Shown here one piece after another: positions 17,169 to 25,690 of a DNA stretch of 64,000 bases. The position numbers and the translations under genes are program-made. The notes under the pieces are model-generated. The model had not been told where the DNA came from and ran no database searches. It worked only from the letters and a program-made list of their open reading frames with translations. Each line of letters opens with the position of its first letter. Position 1 is the stretch's first letter. Source of the DNA: a gamma proteobacterium symbiont of Ctena orbiculata (GTDB taxonomy: Bacteria > Pseudomonadota > Gammaproteobacteria > Chromatiales > Chromatiaceae); contig QBVC01000020.1 in the NCBI GenBank assembly GCA_003058495.1, positions 62,001-126,000 on the forward strand, in the 5' to 3' direction.

Positions 17169-18269
17169 ATGCTCGATTTTCAGTACCTTCTGAAGAATTC
17201 CCCGATTCCCCTTGACCAACCCTCTATTTGTCGGCGCCGTTCCAGATCATCCGCGCGCCGCATCTCATCACTCACCGACAGGGGGCGCCGGTGGTTTTTC
17301 GGTTTCCTAATGCTGGCGCTATCAACCCTCTTCTATCAACCCCGTGCCTACGCTGATGAGACTTACCGGATCGCCATAGTTCCCAAGATAGTCGGTATCG
17401 ACTATTACGATGCCGCCAAGCGGGGCATCGATGAAGCCGATCGCGAACTGGATGCCGTCGAAGTAACCTGGATCGGTCCCACCCAGGACCTGGTGGATGA
17501 TCAGATAGAGATCATCAAGGACCTTATTCCCAGCAAACCCGATCTGATCGCGGTGGCCGCCAACGATCCGCTGCGCCTGGTTCCGGTTTTGAAGGAGGCC
17601 AAGGCCGCGGGGATCCGGATCATGAGCTGGGACGGCGATACGAACTATCGCGAATTCTTCGTCAACCTGGTCGATTACAATCAGTTCGGCAAACAGATAG
17701 TCGAGGCCATGGTGGAACAGGTTGGCAGCGAGGCCGACATCGCCATTGTGACCACCACCTTCAGCGCACCCAACCAGGTACGCTGGATCAAGGCGATAAA
17801 AAACGAGATCTATGAGAGCTACCCCGATTTGAGAATCCTCGATATTCGGCCCGCCACCGAGAGCAGGGAGAGATCCTACCGCATCGGCCAGGCCTATCTG
17901 CAGGAGTTTGCGAGCCTGAAAGGGATCATTGCCCTCGGCGCGCCCAATGTACCCGGAGTGGTCAACGCGGTTGAGGATGCCGGTCTGGCAGGTCAGATAG
18001 CGGTTGTGGGCAACGCTACGCCAAACCTCACCCGCGACTTTCTCAAGAGGGGCCATATGCAGAAGGTGTTTTTATGGAACGCACCGGATCACGGCTATCT
18101 GACCGTCTACAGCGCCTATCGTCTGCTGACTGAAGAGCTGAAACCGGGCAAGGCGTTTGACGCAGGGCGACTGGGCAGGATGACACCGACAAGTGATGAT
18201 ACCAGCATGCAGGTAGCGCTACCGGTGTTGGTCTTCACCAAAGATAACGTTGACCTATACGATTTCTGA
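17169..18269 (+). CDS. LsrB/RhaS-like periplasmic sugar- or autoinducer-binding protein
   Basis: 366 residues if started at ATG 17169; the start is uncertain because no good ribosome site is seen and the frame stays open to 16959. A basic N-terminus leads into a signal peptide (about 38-62, cleavage after YA before DETYR). The mature part resembles LsrB: IAIVPKIVGIDYY, a GPTQDLVDDQIEII strand-helix, MSWDGDT, VVGNATPNLTRDFLKRG and a WNAPDHG end. Of six AI-2 contacts I recall in E. coli LsrB, the Lys, the Asp in WDxD, a Gln and an Ala appear kept, while an Asp and a Pro seem changed. With no transporter genes nearby, it probably feeds the Cache sensor encoded 68 bases downstream. Confidence 0.82.
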   Translation: MLDFQYLLKNSPIPLDQPSICRRRSRSSARRISSLTDRGRRWFFGFLMLALSTLFYQPRAYADETYRIAIVPKIVGIDYYDAAKRGIDEADRELDAVEVTWIGPTQDLVDDQIEIIKDLIPSKPDLIAVAANDPLRLVPVLKEAKAAGIRIMSWDGDTNYREFFVNLVDYNQFGKQIVEAMVEQVGSEADIAIVTTTFSAPNQVRWIKAIKNEIYESYPDLRILDIRPATESRERSYRIGQAYLQEFASLKGIIALGAPNVPGVVNAVEDAGLAGQIAVVGNATPNLTRDFLKRGHMQKVFLWNAPDHGYLTVYSAYRLLTEELKPGKAFDAGRLGRMTPTSDDTSMQVALPVLVFTKDNVDLYDF

Positions 18270-18337
18270 CCACAGATGCAGACAACGCCAAGAACCGACC
18301 CATGCCTCTGCCCCGTGTTTGCCGCCAACCTTGACCT

Positions 18338-21300
18338 ATGGAGTTGTCCGCCGTGAAGCTCAGCTCCAAACTTCACCTGTTTTCACTCTCGATGCTGGTA
18401 GTAATGGCGCTGTCCGTACTCGCCGCGGGCATGGTAATCATCAATGAACTGGCGCGGGATCAACACTACCAAATCTTGCGTGCGGAGCTTGGAAAAATCC
18501 GAGCCACGGTGGTCGACACCCTGAACCGCTCCGGCATGCTGGCCGCTGCGCGGGAGGCGAGGCGTCTCCAGTCCGGTCTAGCTGCAGGGCCGGTGGGATT
18601 CGAGAGCGCCCATATCTATATCATCGAGGCACCCGATCGAGTGATTTTTCATCCGGATTATCAAATGGGTGACAGAATTGAACGCAACGATCTCGATTCG
18701 CTCTTTGCACAAAGCGACGGCGCCATTGAATACACCGTAAAAGACACAACCCATTTTGCGGCCTTTACGACAATCAAGCCAATCGATTGGATGGTCTTCA
18801 TCTCCATCAATGAGGATGAGATCTACATCAAGGAAGCGGAGTATCTTCGCCATATCGTCCTTATCTCCATAGGGATCTTTATCCTCACTGCGCTGGTGGT
18901 CAGCCTCTTCGTGGGGCGTTTCGCGGACCGACTGCAAATCACGCTCGACGGTATCAGGCAAATAGATAAGGGCGACCTGGATACTCGCATCCCGGTATCG
19001 GTGAATGACGAGGTAGGACAGCTGCAAGCCGGCATCAACGCCATGAGCGCCAGCATTCAGGCCCGGACCCTTGAGCAGCAAGAGGCTGAGCAGGCCCTGC
19101 GAGAAAGTGATACGAAGTTCCGCAACCTGGTGCAGAAAATCCAGGCAGCCATCGTGGTCCACGGTCCTGACACGCAAATTCTCTCCGCCAACTCCATGGC
19201 GCAGGACTTCCTAGGACTCAGCGAAAAGCATCTGCTGGGGAGAGCCGCCAACGACCCTGCCTGGCACTTCCTCCGCGAAGACGGCAGTGCCATGCCGCAG
19301 GAAGAGTACCCGGTCAACCGGGTACTGAGTTCCCGCAGTGTGCTGCAAAATCTTGTCGTCGGTGTAGAACGTCCAGACAGGACAGAACCCAGATGGGCCT
19401 TGGTGAGCGCTATTCCGCTGACTGATAAGACGGATGGAATCACCCAGGTTGTTGTCAGTTTCACCGATATCACACAGCGCAGGAAATCGGAACAGCAACT
19501 GGCCGCCAGTGAGCAGCTCTTCCGTACCCTGGTCGAGAATACCCACGACCATATTGCGCGTTACGACCTGAATCTGCACCGTCTCTATATCAATCCGGCG
19601 CTCGCAGAGGAGTTCAAACAACCCCTGGACAAGGTGCTTGGCAAGACCAGCAAGGTGGCCTCACCGCTACTCGATCCCGAACACTATATGGACAACCTGC
19701 GCAGTGCCATCGAAACCGGTAAGGAGATTCTCGATGAGATCGCCTATCGCACTCCGCAGGATGAGATCCGCTGGGCCAACGTCCGCTTCGCACCCGAATT
19801 CGATCTCGACGGCAAGGTCAAGTCGGTGCTGGCCATCTCCAGCGACACCACCGAGCAGAAACGGGCTGAGCTGGAACGACAGGCATACACCCACTTTCTC
19901 GAAAGCCTTGACCGGATCAATCGGGCGCTTCAGGCAGAGGGTGAAATCGAAGAGGTCATGAACAGGGCTTTGCAGGAAGTGCTGGATATCTTCGGCTGTG
20001 ACCGCGCCTATCTCCTCCAACCCTACGATCCACATACGCCCAGCTTTACCGTACCCATCGAATGTACTACGCCTGAGTTCCCGGGCGCCCAAGCACGGGG
20101 GATTGAAATACCCATGGACGACTTTATCTCCTGGCTCATGCGTACACTGCTTGAATCGGACCGTCCTTTCCAAGTCGGAGCAGGAACCGAATATCCAATA
20201 TCCGACTATATGCGGGAGGAGTTCAGTATCCGATCCTTTCTGGCGATGTCTCTGCGACCCAGGGTCGGCAAGGCCTGGCAGTTCGGTATCCACCAGTGTT
20301 CCCACGACCGTACCTGGTCCGATCAGGAGGTGCGTCTGTTCGAGGAGATCGGCCACCGCCTCTCTGACAGCCTCAACGACCTATTGACGACACGCAACCT
20401 GCGCCAGAGTGAAGAGCGTTTCCGCCTGGTCTTCGAGAATTCCCCGGTGTCGATTCAGGAGGAGGACTACTCCGCCGTCAAGGCACACCTGGAACCCCTT
20501 CGTCCCCAGTTCGGTGATGACCTTGCGGGTTACCTCGATGAACACCCGGAGGTGGTCGAGGAGTGCGCCGCTCTCGTACGCGTGATCGAAATAAACCATG
20601 CATCATTGATTCTCCATGAGGCAGAGAGCAAAGAGGCAGTACTGCAAGGGTTACCGCAGATCTTCCTGACCGAGACCTTGAAGGATTTTCGAGACGTTTT
20701 GCTTGCACTGATGAGTGGTGAAACCAACATTCGCAAGCAGTCGGTATTACAGACCCTGCATGGTCACAGGTATGATATCGATTCCTTTATCTCGGTCTGC
20801 CCCGGCTATGAAGAGAGCCTCGGCAAGGTGCTGGTCTCGCTGATCGACATCACCGAGCTGAAACAGGCGGAGCAGGAGCGCCAGCAATATCTCCACTTCC
20901 TCGAGAGCCTGGACCGGGTCAATCGCGTACTACAGGAAGAGGGTAGTATCGAACAGATCATGGATAAGGCCCTCAAAGAGGTGCGCACGATATTTGACTG
21001 CGACCGCGCCTATCTCCTCTACCCATGTGATCCGCAGGCCACCAGCCTTACGGTACCTATCGAAAGTACCACGGAAGATTTCCCCGGCGCCCATGAAAGA
21101 GATCTGGAAATACCCGTAGACGACTATATCTCCTGGCTTTTGCGTTCTCTGCTCGATGCTGACCATCCTGTCAAACTGGGTGCGGGAACCGAACATCCAA
21201 TGTCAGAATATCTACAGAAGGAGCACAGCATCAGATCGATTCTGGCAATGGCGCTACGTCCGAGGGTCGACAGGCCCTGGCAATTTGGCATCCATCAATG

Positions 21301-23572
21301 TTCTAACGACCGGGTCTGGACCGATCAGGAAGTACGCCTGTTCGAGGAGATCGGGCACCGCCTGTCTGACAGCCTGAATGACCTCCTGATATCGCAAAAC
21401 CTGCGTGAGAGCGAGGAGCGCTTCCGTCTGGTCTACGAAAATTCACCCATTCCCATCCGGGAAGAGGACTTTTCTGACATCGGCTCCCGCCTGGATGAGA
21501 TGAAGGAGCGCTGTGGCGATGAACTCGATAGCTATCTTCTTGAGCATCCGGAGATCGTCAAAGAGCTCGCATCACTGGTGCGTATCGTCAATGTCAACAG
21601 CGCCACCCTGGAGCTCCATGAAGCAGAAAGCAAAGAAGCGCTCTACTATGGCCTGCCGAAGACACTCACTGCGGAGTCCCATGATGCCTTTCGCCAGGAA
21701 CTTATTGCCATCGCGCGAGGAAAAACAGAGCTGTATTTCGACGGAGCGATGCAGACCCTCAACGGAAAGCGTCGTGAAGTCAGCGTCTCTTTCTCTGTCT
21801 GTCCAGGTTATGAAAAGAGCCTGAGCAAGGTCTTCGTCTCCCTGTTCGACATCACCCAACGCAAGCGGGACGAAGACAGCTTGCGACTCGCAGCCAGCGT
21901 CTTCTCCACCAGCCAGGAGGGGATACTGATCAGCGATGCCGACAACCGCATCATCGACATCAATCCGGCGTTTACCCGCCTCACCGGCTACAGCCGGGAG
22001 GAGGCGCTGGGGATGGATCCGGGGTTTCTCAGCGCCGGCAGGCAAGGGCAGCCATTCTACCAAGAGATGTGGCAATCGATAGACCGCAGGGGTGAATGGC
22101 AGGGTGAGTTATGGAATCGTCGCAAATCGGGTGAGGTCTACCCCGAACTGCTCTCCATCGTCGCCGTGAAAGACGAGCAGGGCAGGCTGCAGCACTATGT
22201 GGGCGCCTTCAGCGATATCAGCATGATCAAACAGCATGAGGCCGATCTCGACCGCATCGCCCACTACGACATGCTGACCTCGGTGCCCAATCGACGCCTG
22301 CTCGGGGACCGGCTGGAGCAGGCTATCGCGCATACCCGTCGCCACGGCGGAAATCTGGCCGTCTGCTACCTCGACCTCGACGGCTTCAAGCCGATCAACG
22401 ACCAATTCGGACACGAAGGCGGCGACCAGATGCTTGTCGAGATCGCCCAACGCCTGGAATCGATGTCCCGGGGCGAGGACACGGTCGCCCGCCTGGGTGG
22501 CGACGAATTCGTGCTGCTGTGGAACGACATCGAAAGTGAAGCCGATTGCGCGCGGGCCCTGGAACGCATCCTCGACAAGGTATCCGAGCCGATGCTGCTG
22601 GAGGGCGAGTCGGTATCGGTCTCGGCCAGCATCGGGGTAACCCTCTATCCGGACGACAACGTGGATGCGGACAGCCTGCTGCGTCATGCAGACCACGCCA
22701 TGTATTCGGCGAAGCAGCTCGGCAAGAACCGCTACCAGATATTCGATGCGCGCCTGGAGAGGCAGATTTCAGCCCAGTCCGAACTGCTGGCGATGGTGGA
22801 GCGCGGCCTTGAACAGGGGCAGATGGAGCTCTACTACCAACCAAAGGTCGATTGCGCCACCGGCGAGGTGGTGGGCCTCGAGGCCCTGCTGCGCTGGAAT
22901 GACCCGGTCCTCGGCCTGATTCTTCCCAATGAGTTTCTTTCGTTGATCGAAAACGACAGCCTGGCGCTGCGGGTGGGGCGCTGGGTGATGGATGAGGCGG
23001 TGCAGCAGGCCAAACGCTGGGATGATCAGGGGATCAAACTTCCGATCAGTATCAATATCTTTCCGCGCCATCTCAAATCCCGCAGCTTCGCCGATGACCT
23101 GCGCAATGCCATCGCGCTGCACTGGCCGGAGATGCCGGGCAGCCGGCTGTTGCTGGAGATAATCGAGACCTCCGACCTGGAGGAGCTGGAACCCATCCAA
23201 GGGGTGATCGACGAGTGCCTGATGATGGGGATCGGCTTCTCCCTCGACGATTTCGGCACCGGTTACTCCTCGCTGGTCTATCTTCGCCGCTTGAGCATCG
23301 AGGAGCTGAAGATCGACCAATCCTTTGTCCGCGATATGCTCGAGGATCCGGACGACGAGGCGATCGTTATCGGCGTGATCAGCCTGAGCAAGGCGTTCGG
23401 CCTGCGGGTGGTCGCCGAGGGGGTGGAGAGCTCCCAGCAGGCGCGGTACCTGGCTGACCTGGGTTGCTCCACGGTGCAGGGATACGGCCTTGGACGTCCC
23501 ATGCCGGTACTTGCCTTTCAGAAATGGTATGCCGACCTGTTGGCCAACGAGTTTGAATTATGCCAAAGCTAG
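18338..23572 (+). CDS. Giant Cache-HAMP-PAS/GAF-GGDEF-EAL c-di-GMP signalling protein
   Basis: 1744 residues. A membrane helix (10-33), a periplasmic Cache-like domain (about 40-165), a second helix (about 170-195) and HAMP (about 195-250) lead into two PAS domains, then a GAF-PAS-like module present twice in tandem (about 510-843 and 844-1177), one more PAS (about 1185-1300), GGDEF and EAL. GGDEF is intact at 1387-1391 with an RGED inhibitory site at 1378-1381. EAL is also intact (EALLRW at 1515, IETSDLEE, DDFGTGYSS, KIDQSF, VAEGVE). Both synthesis and breakdown of c-di-GMP are therefore possible. The start could be a GTG five codons later. The gene lies between a periplasmic binding protein and an overlapping hemerythrin. 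Confidence 0.93.
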   Translation: MELSAVKLSSKLHLFSLSMLVVMALSVLAAGMVIINELARDQHYQILRAELGKIRATVVDTLNRSGMLAAAREARRLQSGLAAGPVGFESAHIYIIEAPDRVIFHPDYQMGDRIERNDLDSLFAQSDGAIEYTVKDTTHFAAFTTIKPIDWMVFISINEDEIYIKEAEYLRHIVLISIGIFILTALVVSLFVGRFADRLQITLDGIRQIDKGDLDTRIPVSVNDEVGQLQAGINAMSASIQARTLEQQEAEQALRESDTKFRNLVQKIQAAIVVHGPDTQILSANSMAQDFLGLSEKHLLGRAANDPAWHFLREDGSAMPQEEYPVNRVLSSRSVLQNLVVGVERPDRTEPRWALVSAIPLTDKTDGITQVVVSFTDITQRRKSEQQLAASEQLFRTLVENTHDHIARYDLNLHRLYINPALAEEFKQPLDKVLGKTSKVASPLLDPEHYMDNLRSAIETGKEILDEIAYRTPQDEIRWANVRFAPEFDLDGKVKSVLAISSDTTEQKRAELERQAYTHFLESLDRINRALQAEGEIEEVMNRALQEVLDIFGCDRAYLLQPYDPHTPSFTVPIECTTPEFPGAQARGIEIPMDDFISWLMRTLLESDRPFQVGAGTEYPISDYMREEFSIRSFLAMSLRPRVGKAWQFGIHQCSHDRTWSDQEVRLFEEIGHRLSDSLNDLLTTRNLRQSEERFRLVFENSPVSIQEEDYSAVKAHLEPLRPQFGDDLAGYLDEHPEVVEECAALVRVIEINHASLILHEAESKEAVLQGLPQIFLTETLKDFRDVLLALMSGETNIRKQSVLQTLHGHRYDIDSFISVCPGYEESLGKVLVSLIDITELKQAEQERQQYLHFLESLDRVNRVLQEEGSIEQIMDKALKEVRTIFDCDRAYLLYPCDPQATSLTVPIESTTEDFPGAHERDLEIPVDDYISWLLRSLLDADHPVKLGAGTEHPMSEYLQKEHSIRSILAMALRPRVDRPWQFGIHQCSNDRVWTDQEVRLFEEIGHRLSDSLNDLLISQNLRESEERFRLVYENSPIPIREEDFSDIGSRLDEMKERCGDELDSYLLEHPEIVKELASLVRIVNVNSATLELHEAESKEALYYGLPKTLTAESHDAFRQELIAIARGKTELYFDGAMQTLNGKRREVSVSFSVCPGYEKSLSKVFVSLFDITQRKRDEDSLRLAASVFSTSQEGILISDADNRIIDINPAFTRLTGYSREEALGMDPGFLSAGRQGQPFYQEMWQSIDRRGEWQGELWNRRKSGEVYPELLSIVAVKDEQGRLQHYVGAFSDISMIKQHEADLDRIAHYDMLTSVPNRRLLGDRLEQAIAHTRRHGGNLAVCYLDLDGFKPINDQFGHEGGDQMLVEIAQRLESMSRGEDTVARLGGDEFVLLWNDIESEADCARALERILDKVSEPMLLEGESVSVSASIGVTLYPDDNVDADSLLRHADHAMYSAKQLGKNRYQIFDARLERQISAQSELLAMVERGLEQGQMELYYQPKVDCATGEVVGLEALLRWNDPVLGLILPNEFLSLIENDSLALRVGRWVMDEAVQQAKRWDDQGIKLPISINIFPRHLKSRSFADDLRNAIALHWPEMPGSRLLLEIIETSDLEELEPIQGVIDECLMMGIGFSLDDFGTGYSSLVYLRRLSIEELKIDQSFVRDMLEDPDDEAIVIGVISLSKAFGLRVVAEGVESSQQARYLADLGCSTVQGYGLGRPMPVLAFQKWYADLLANEFELCQS
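19865..21868 (+). repeat. In-gene tandem duplication of a GAF-PAS module (two 1002-bp units)
   Basis: Unit one (about 19865-20866) and unit two (about 20867-21868) code for closely similar 334-residue stretches in exact register: HFLESLDRINR versus HFLESLDRVNR, CDRAYLL in both, LFEEIGHRLSDSLNDLL in both, and CPGYEESLGKV versus CPGYEKSLSKV. The boundaries are approximate because flanking PAS linkers are themselves alike. Confidence 0.92.
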
Positions 23573-24021
23573 AGGACTTCCAGGTCATCGAATGGGATGC
23601 TTCCATGGCGACCGGCATCGCTGACATCGACAAACAGCATCAATATCTTGTCGACACCCTGCAGGAGGCGAATCGACGCCTGTTGGCGGATGATGATGCC
23701 GGCTACCTGAAGAAGGTGGTCAAGGACCTGCTCGGTTATGCCATCATGCACTTCGAGACCGAAGAGTCGTTGATGCAGGTCTACGACTATGCGGCAGCCC
23801 ACCCCGAAGACGCCCAGGCCCACATTGCCCAACACCGGGATTTTTCCAGCCAGATAGTGGCCATCAACGAACAGCTACGCGAAGGGCATACTATCTCGGG
23901 GGTCGAGGTGTTGGCGTTCCTCAACAACTGGCTGCGCGAGCATGTCCTCGGGATCGATCAACTGCTTGGCCGTTTTTTGTTTCACAGGATGAAACAAGCC
24001 GGAAACAAATCCCGCTGCTGA
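23560..24021 (+). CDS. Bacteriohemerythrin
   Basis: 153 residues, a four-helix di-iron oxygen-binding protein. All usual ligands are present: H27, H64-x3-E68, H88-x3-H92 and H128-x4-D133. It has no fused signalling domain. Its ATG at 23560 overlaps the end of the GGDEF-EAL gene by 13 bases, which implies translational coupling. It may deliver or buffer oxygen (or NO) as an input to that sensor; the link is inferred from position. Confidence 0.94.
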   Translation: MPKLEDFQVIEWDASMATGIADIDKQHQYLVDTLQEANRRLLADDDAGYLKKVVKDLLGYAIMHFETEESLMQVYDYAAAHPEDAQAHIAQHRDFSSQIVAINEQLREGHTISGVEVLAFLNNWLREHVLGIDQLLGRFLFHRMKQAGNKSRC

Positions 24022-24160
24022 ACTCTCTCTTTATCCTGATCTGACGGCTGAACCTGCACCGGGAAACAGCTTCCATCCCCGTACCGTCCCGTTCGCGCGA
24101 CAGACCGGACCGGTGCCCGATTCGCTTGCCGTATCCAATTTGCGATTGATTCATGATTGT

Positions 24161-24319
24161 TCAACTAAAACGGATGTAGTGCCGATTGCTGTGTTTGGCG
24201 AGAGAGCGCCAGAAGGCCTGCTGTTCCTCTTTGCTGTTTTTCTTCTCTCTTCGCGGCGCTGTACTGGTATTGATCAGTTGTTGACAGATGCTCTGCCAAT
24301 AGGTGAGTTGAATGATCAT
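24161..24319 (-). CDS. Small basic protein of 52 residues, unknown
   Basis: An ATG at 24319 is preceded by a strong GGGAGGAG ribosome site at 7-base distance and opens a 52-codon frame ending TGA at 24161. The product begins MIIQLTYWQSICQQL, has a charged middle (RREKKNSKEEQQ) and ends RHYIRFS. It would form two short helices; no signal or membrane segment is seen. I do not recognise a family. The good ribosome site and clean helix-like composition support a real gene. Confidence 0.5.
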   Translation of the reverse strand: MIIQLTYWQSICQQLINTSTAPRREKKNSKEEQQAFWRSLAKHSNRHYIRFS

Positions 24320-24493
24320 CTTTGCACTCCTCCCGTTACCTTGTTTCTATGGTTTGGTTTGTATCTATTCTTGCTGTTTTGTGACAAAAACAAAGTTAAC
24401 TATTACCAGGCAGGCTGTGACTTTTTAACGCATCGCCGGACCCGGCCTGCTCGGCGCCGGCCTTAAACCCGGGGCAATGGACTAGTCGGTAAA

Positions 24494-25690
24494 TCAGTCG
24501 AAGATCTCACTGCCGGTAGGCTCGAAATGGTCTGCCCGGTTCATCGCCTGGCGGAATTTCGAAAGTTCCAGGTACATGCGCTGACGCGCGCGGCTCTGAT
24601 TGCCCAGCGGACGATGCTCCGGCAGGCAGTGCCAGGGATTCATCTTCAGGCGCCTTGCGAAGGCGAACTGTTTCTCGGAATCGAACTGCTGGCGCGGGAT
24701 ATGCACCCTCGCCGCCGGTATAAAGGGCGACAGCTTTTCCGGCCAGCGCACCGCCGCGTTTTCGATGGGCATGCGATGGGGATCGGTCTGCAGCTGTATC
24801 ATCAGGTCGAACGCCACATCCTTCTTGCCCAGGGTCTTGATCATGTTCTCCCGGAGATAGTTGAACGGCGGGGTGCCGAACGGTAGACCGGGGATCTCTC
24901 TCTCCACCTCGCTCCTGGGGACGAAGGAGTACATCATCGCCTGCCCCTCTCCCAGCAGGTAGGGCACACAGCTCCAGTAGCGCTGACCGAGAGGGTTGTA
25001 CTGGGTCTCGTTCCACAGGCTCTGCATGAAGAAGTCGAGCAGGTGGCTGTCCCTGGGATTGAGAAAGTAGTAGATGGGCATATCCACCAGGCTCCAGTAC
25101 TGCAGTTTGGCGTTTTCCCGGGTGTTGGGGGTGACGAAGGTCGGGGTGCAGATGGCGATGAAGTCCTGGGTGTATCTCTCCTCCTCCATCAGCTTCTCCC
25201 CGGGGACATCCATCAGCTTCACCGCCATGCTGACGAAGCCGACATCATCGATATCGGCGGGCACGTCCGGCCCGGGCCCCGAATAGCGCACATAGGCGGG
25301 ATAGCTGCGCGGCGTGGCGAAGACCCCCTTGCGGCAGTGATCCGGCAGGTCGTCACGGATGGTAACCGTGGCCCGCAGGATACCGTGGGTCTTGGTGTTG
25401 CCGCCCCGTTCATATTTGCCGGGTTTGAAGTGGCCGCGCATCTGATCCATCATCAGATCGATGATCGCGTCCAGGCTCTGCTCCTCGTCCCTGTCGATTC
25501 GTTCCTCGGCCAGCTGCAGGCCTTCGTCCCTGCGCCCAATATTGATGAAGAACTGAATCACCGCGGCACTGGGTTCGCGCAACAGCCGGTTCCACTGGGG
25601 CCTGAACCAGGGCTCCAGGCGACGCTCCAGACGCATCAGCCGTACCAGGATATCGTGGATAGACTTGAGAATTCGGGTCTTGAGATTCAT
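24494..25690 (-). CDS. Catalase-like haem protein (cytoplasmic, AOS/y4iL-type)
   Basis: 398 residues, shorter than classical catalases (about 480 or more). The core keeps the catalase pattern: distal His H102 in KTHGILRA, the substrate-channel side in SYPAYVRYSG, and the proximal haem tyrosine Y373 in an R-x3-Y motif (R369) after NPWHCLPEHRPLG. Small catalase-like proteins of this group include allene oxide synthases and hydroperoxide-using enzymes, so the substrate may be an organic or lipid hydroperoxide rather than H2O2. An N-terminal helix-rich region of about 90 residues precedes the core and could attach to a membrane. Its ATG overlaps the DyP stop by 4 bases. It ends the haem-protein operon. 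Confidence 0.82.
   Translation of the reverse strand: MNLKTRILKSIHDILVRLMRLERRLEPWFRPQWNRLLREPSAAVIQFFINIGRRDEGLQLAEERIDRDEEQSLDAIIDLMMDQMRGHFKPGKYERGGNTKTHGILRATVTIRDDLPDHCRKGVFATPRSYPAYVRYSGPGPDVPADIDDVGFVSMAVKLMDVPGEKLMEEERYTQDFIAICTPTFVTPNTRENAKLQYWSLVDMPIYYFLNPRDSHLLDFFMQSLWNETQYNPLGQRYWSCVPYLLGEGQAMMYSFVPRSEVEREIPGLPFGTPPFNYLRENMIKTLGKKDVAFDLMIQLQTDPHRMPIENAAVRWPEKLSPFIPAARVHIPRQQFDSEKQFAFARRLKMNPWHCLPEHRPLGNQSRARQRMYLELSKFRQAMNRADHFEPTGSEIFD

Noticed and set aside
24113-24466. Plus-strand frame of 117 codons after the hemerythrin gene
   Set aside because: No domain and poor coding composition; the minus-strand 52-codon frame in the same place has a far better ribosome site.
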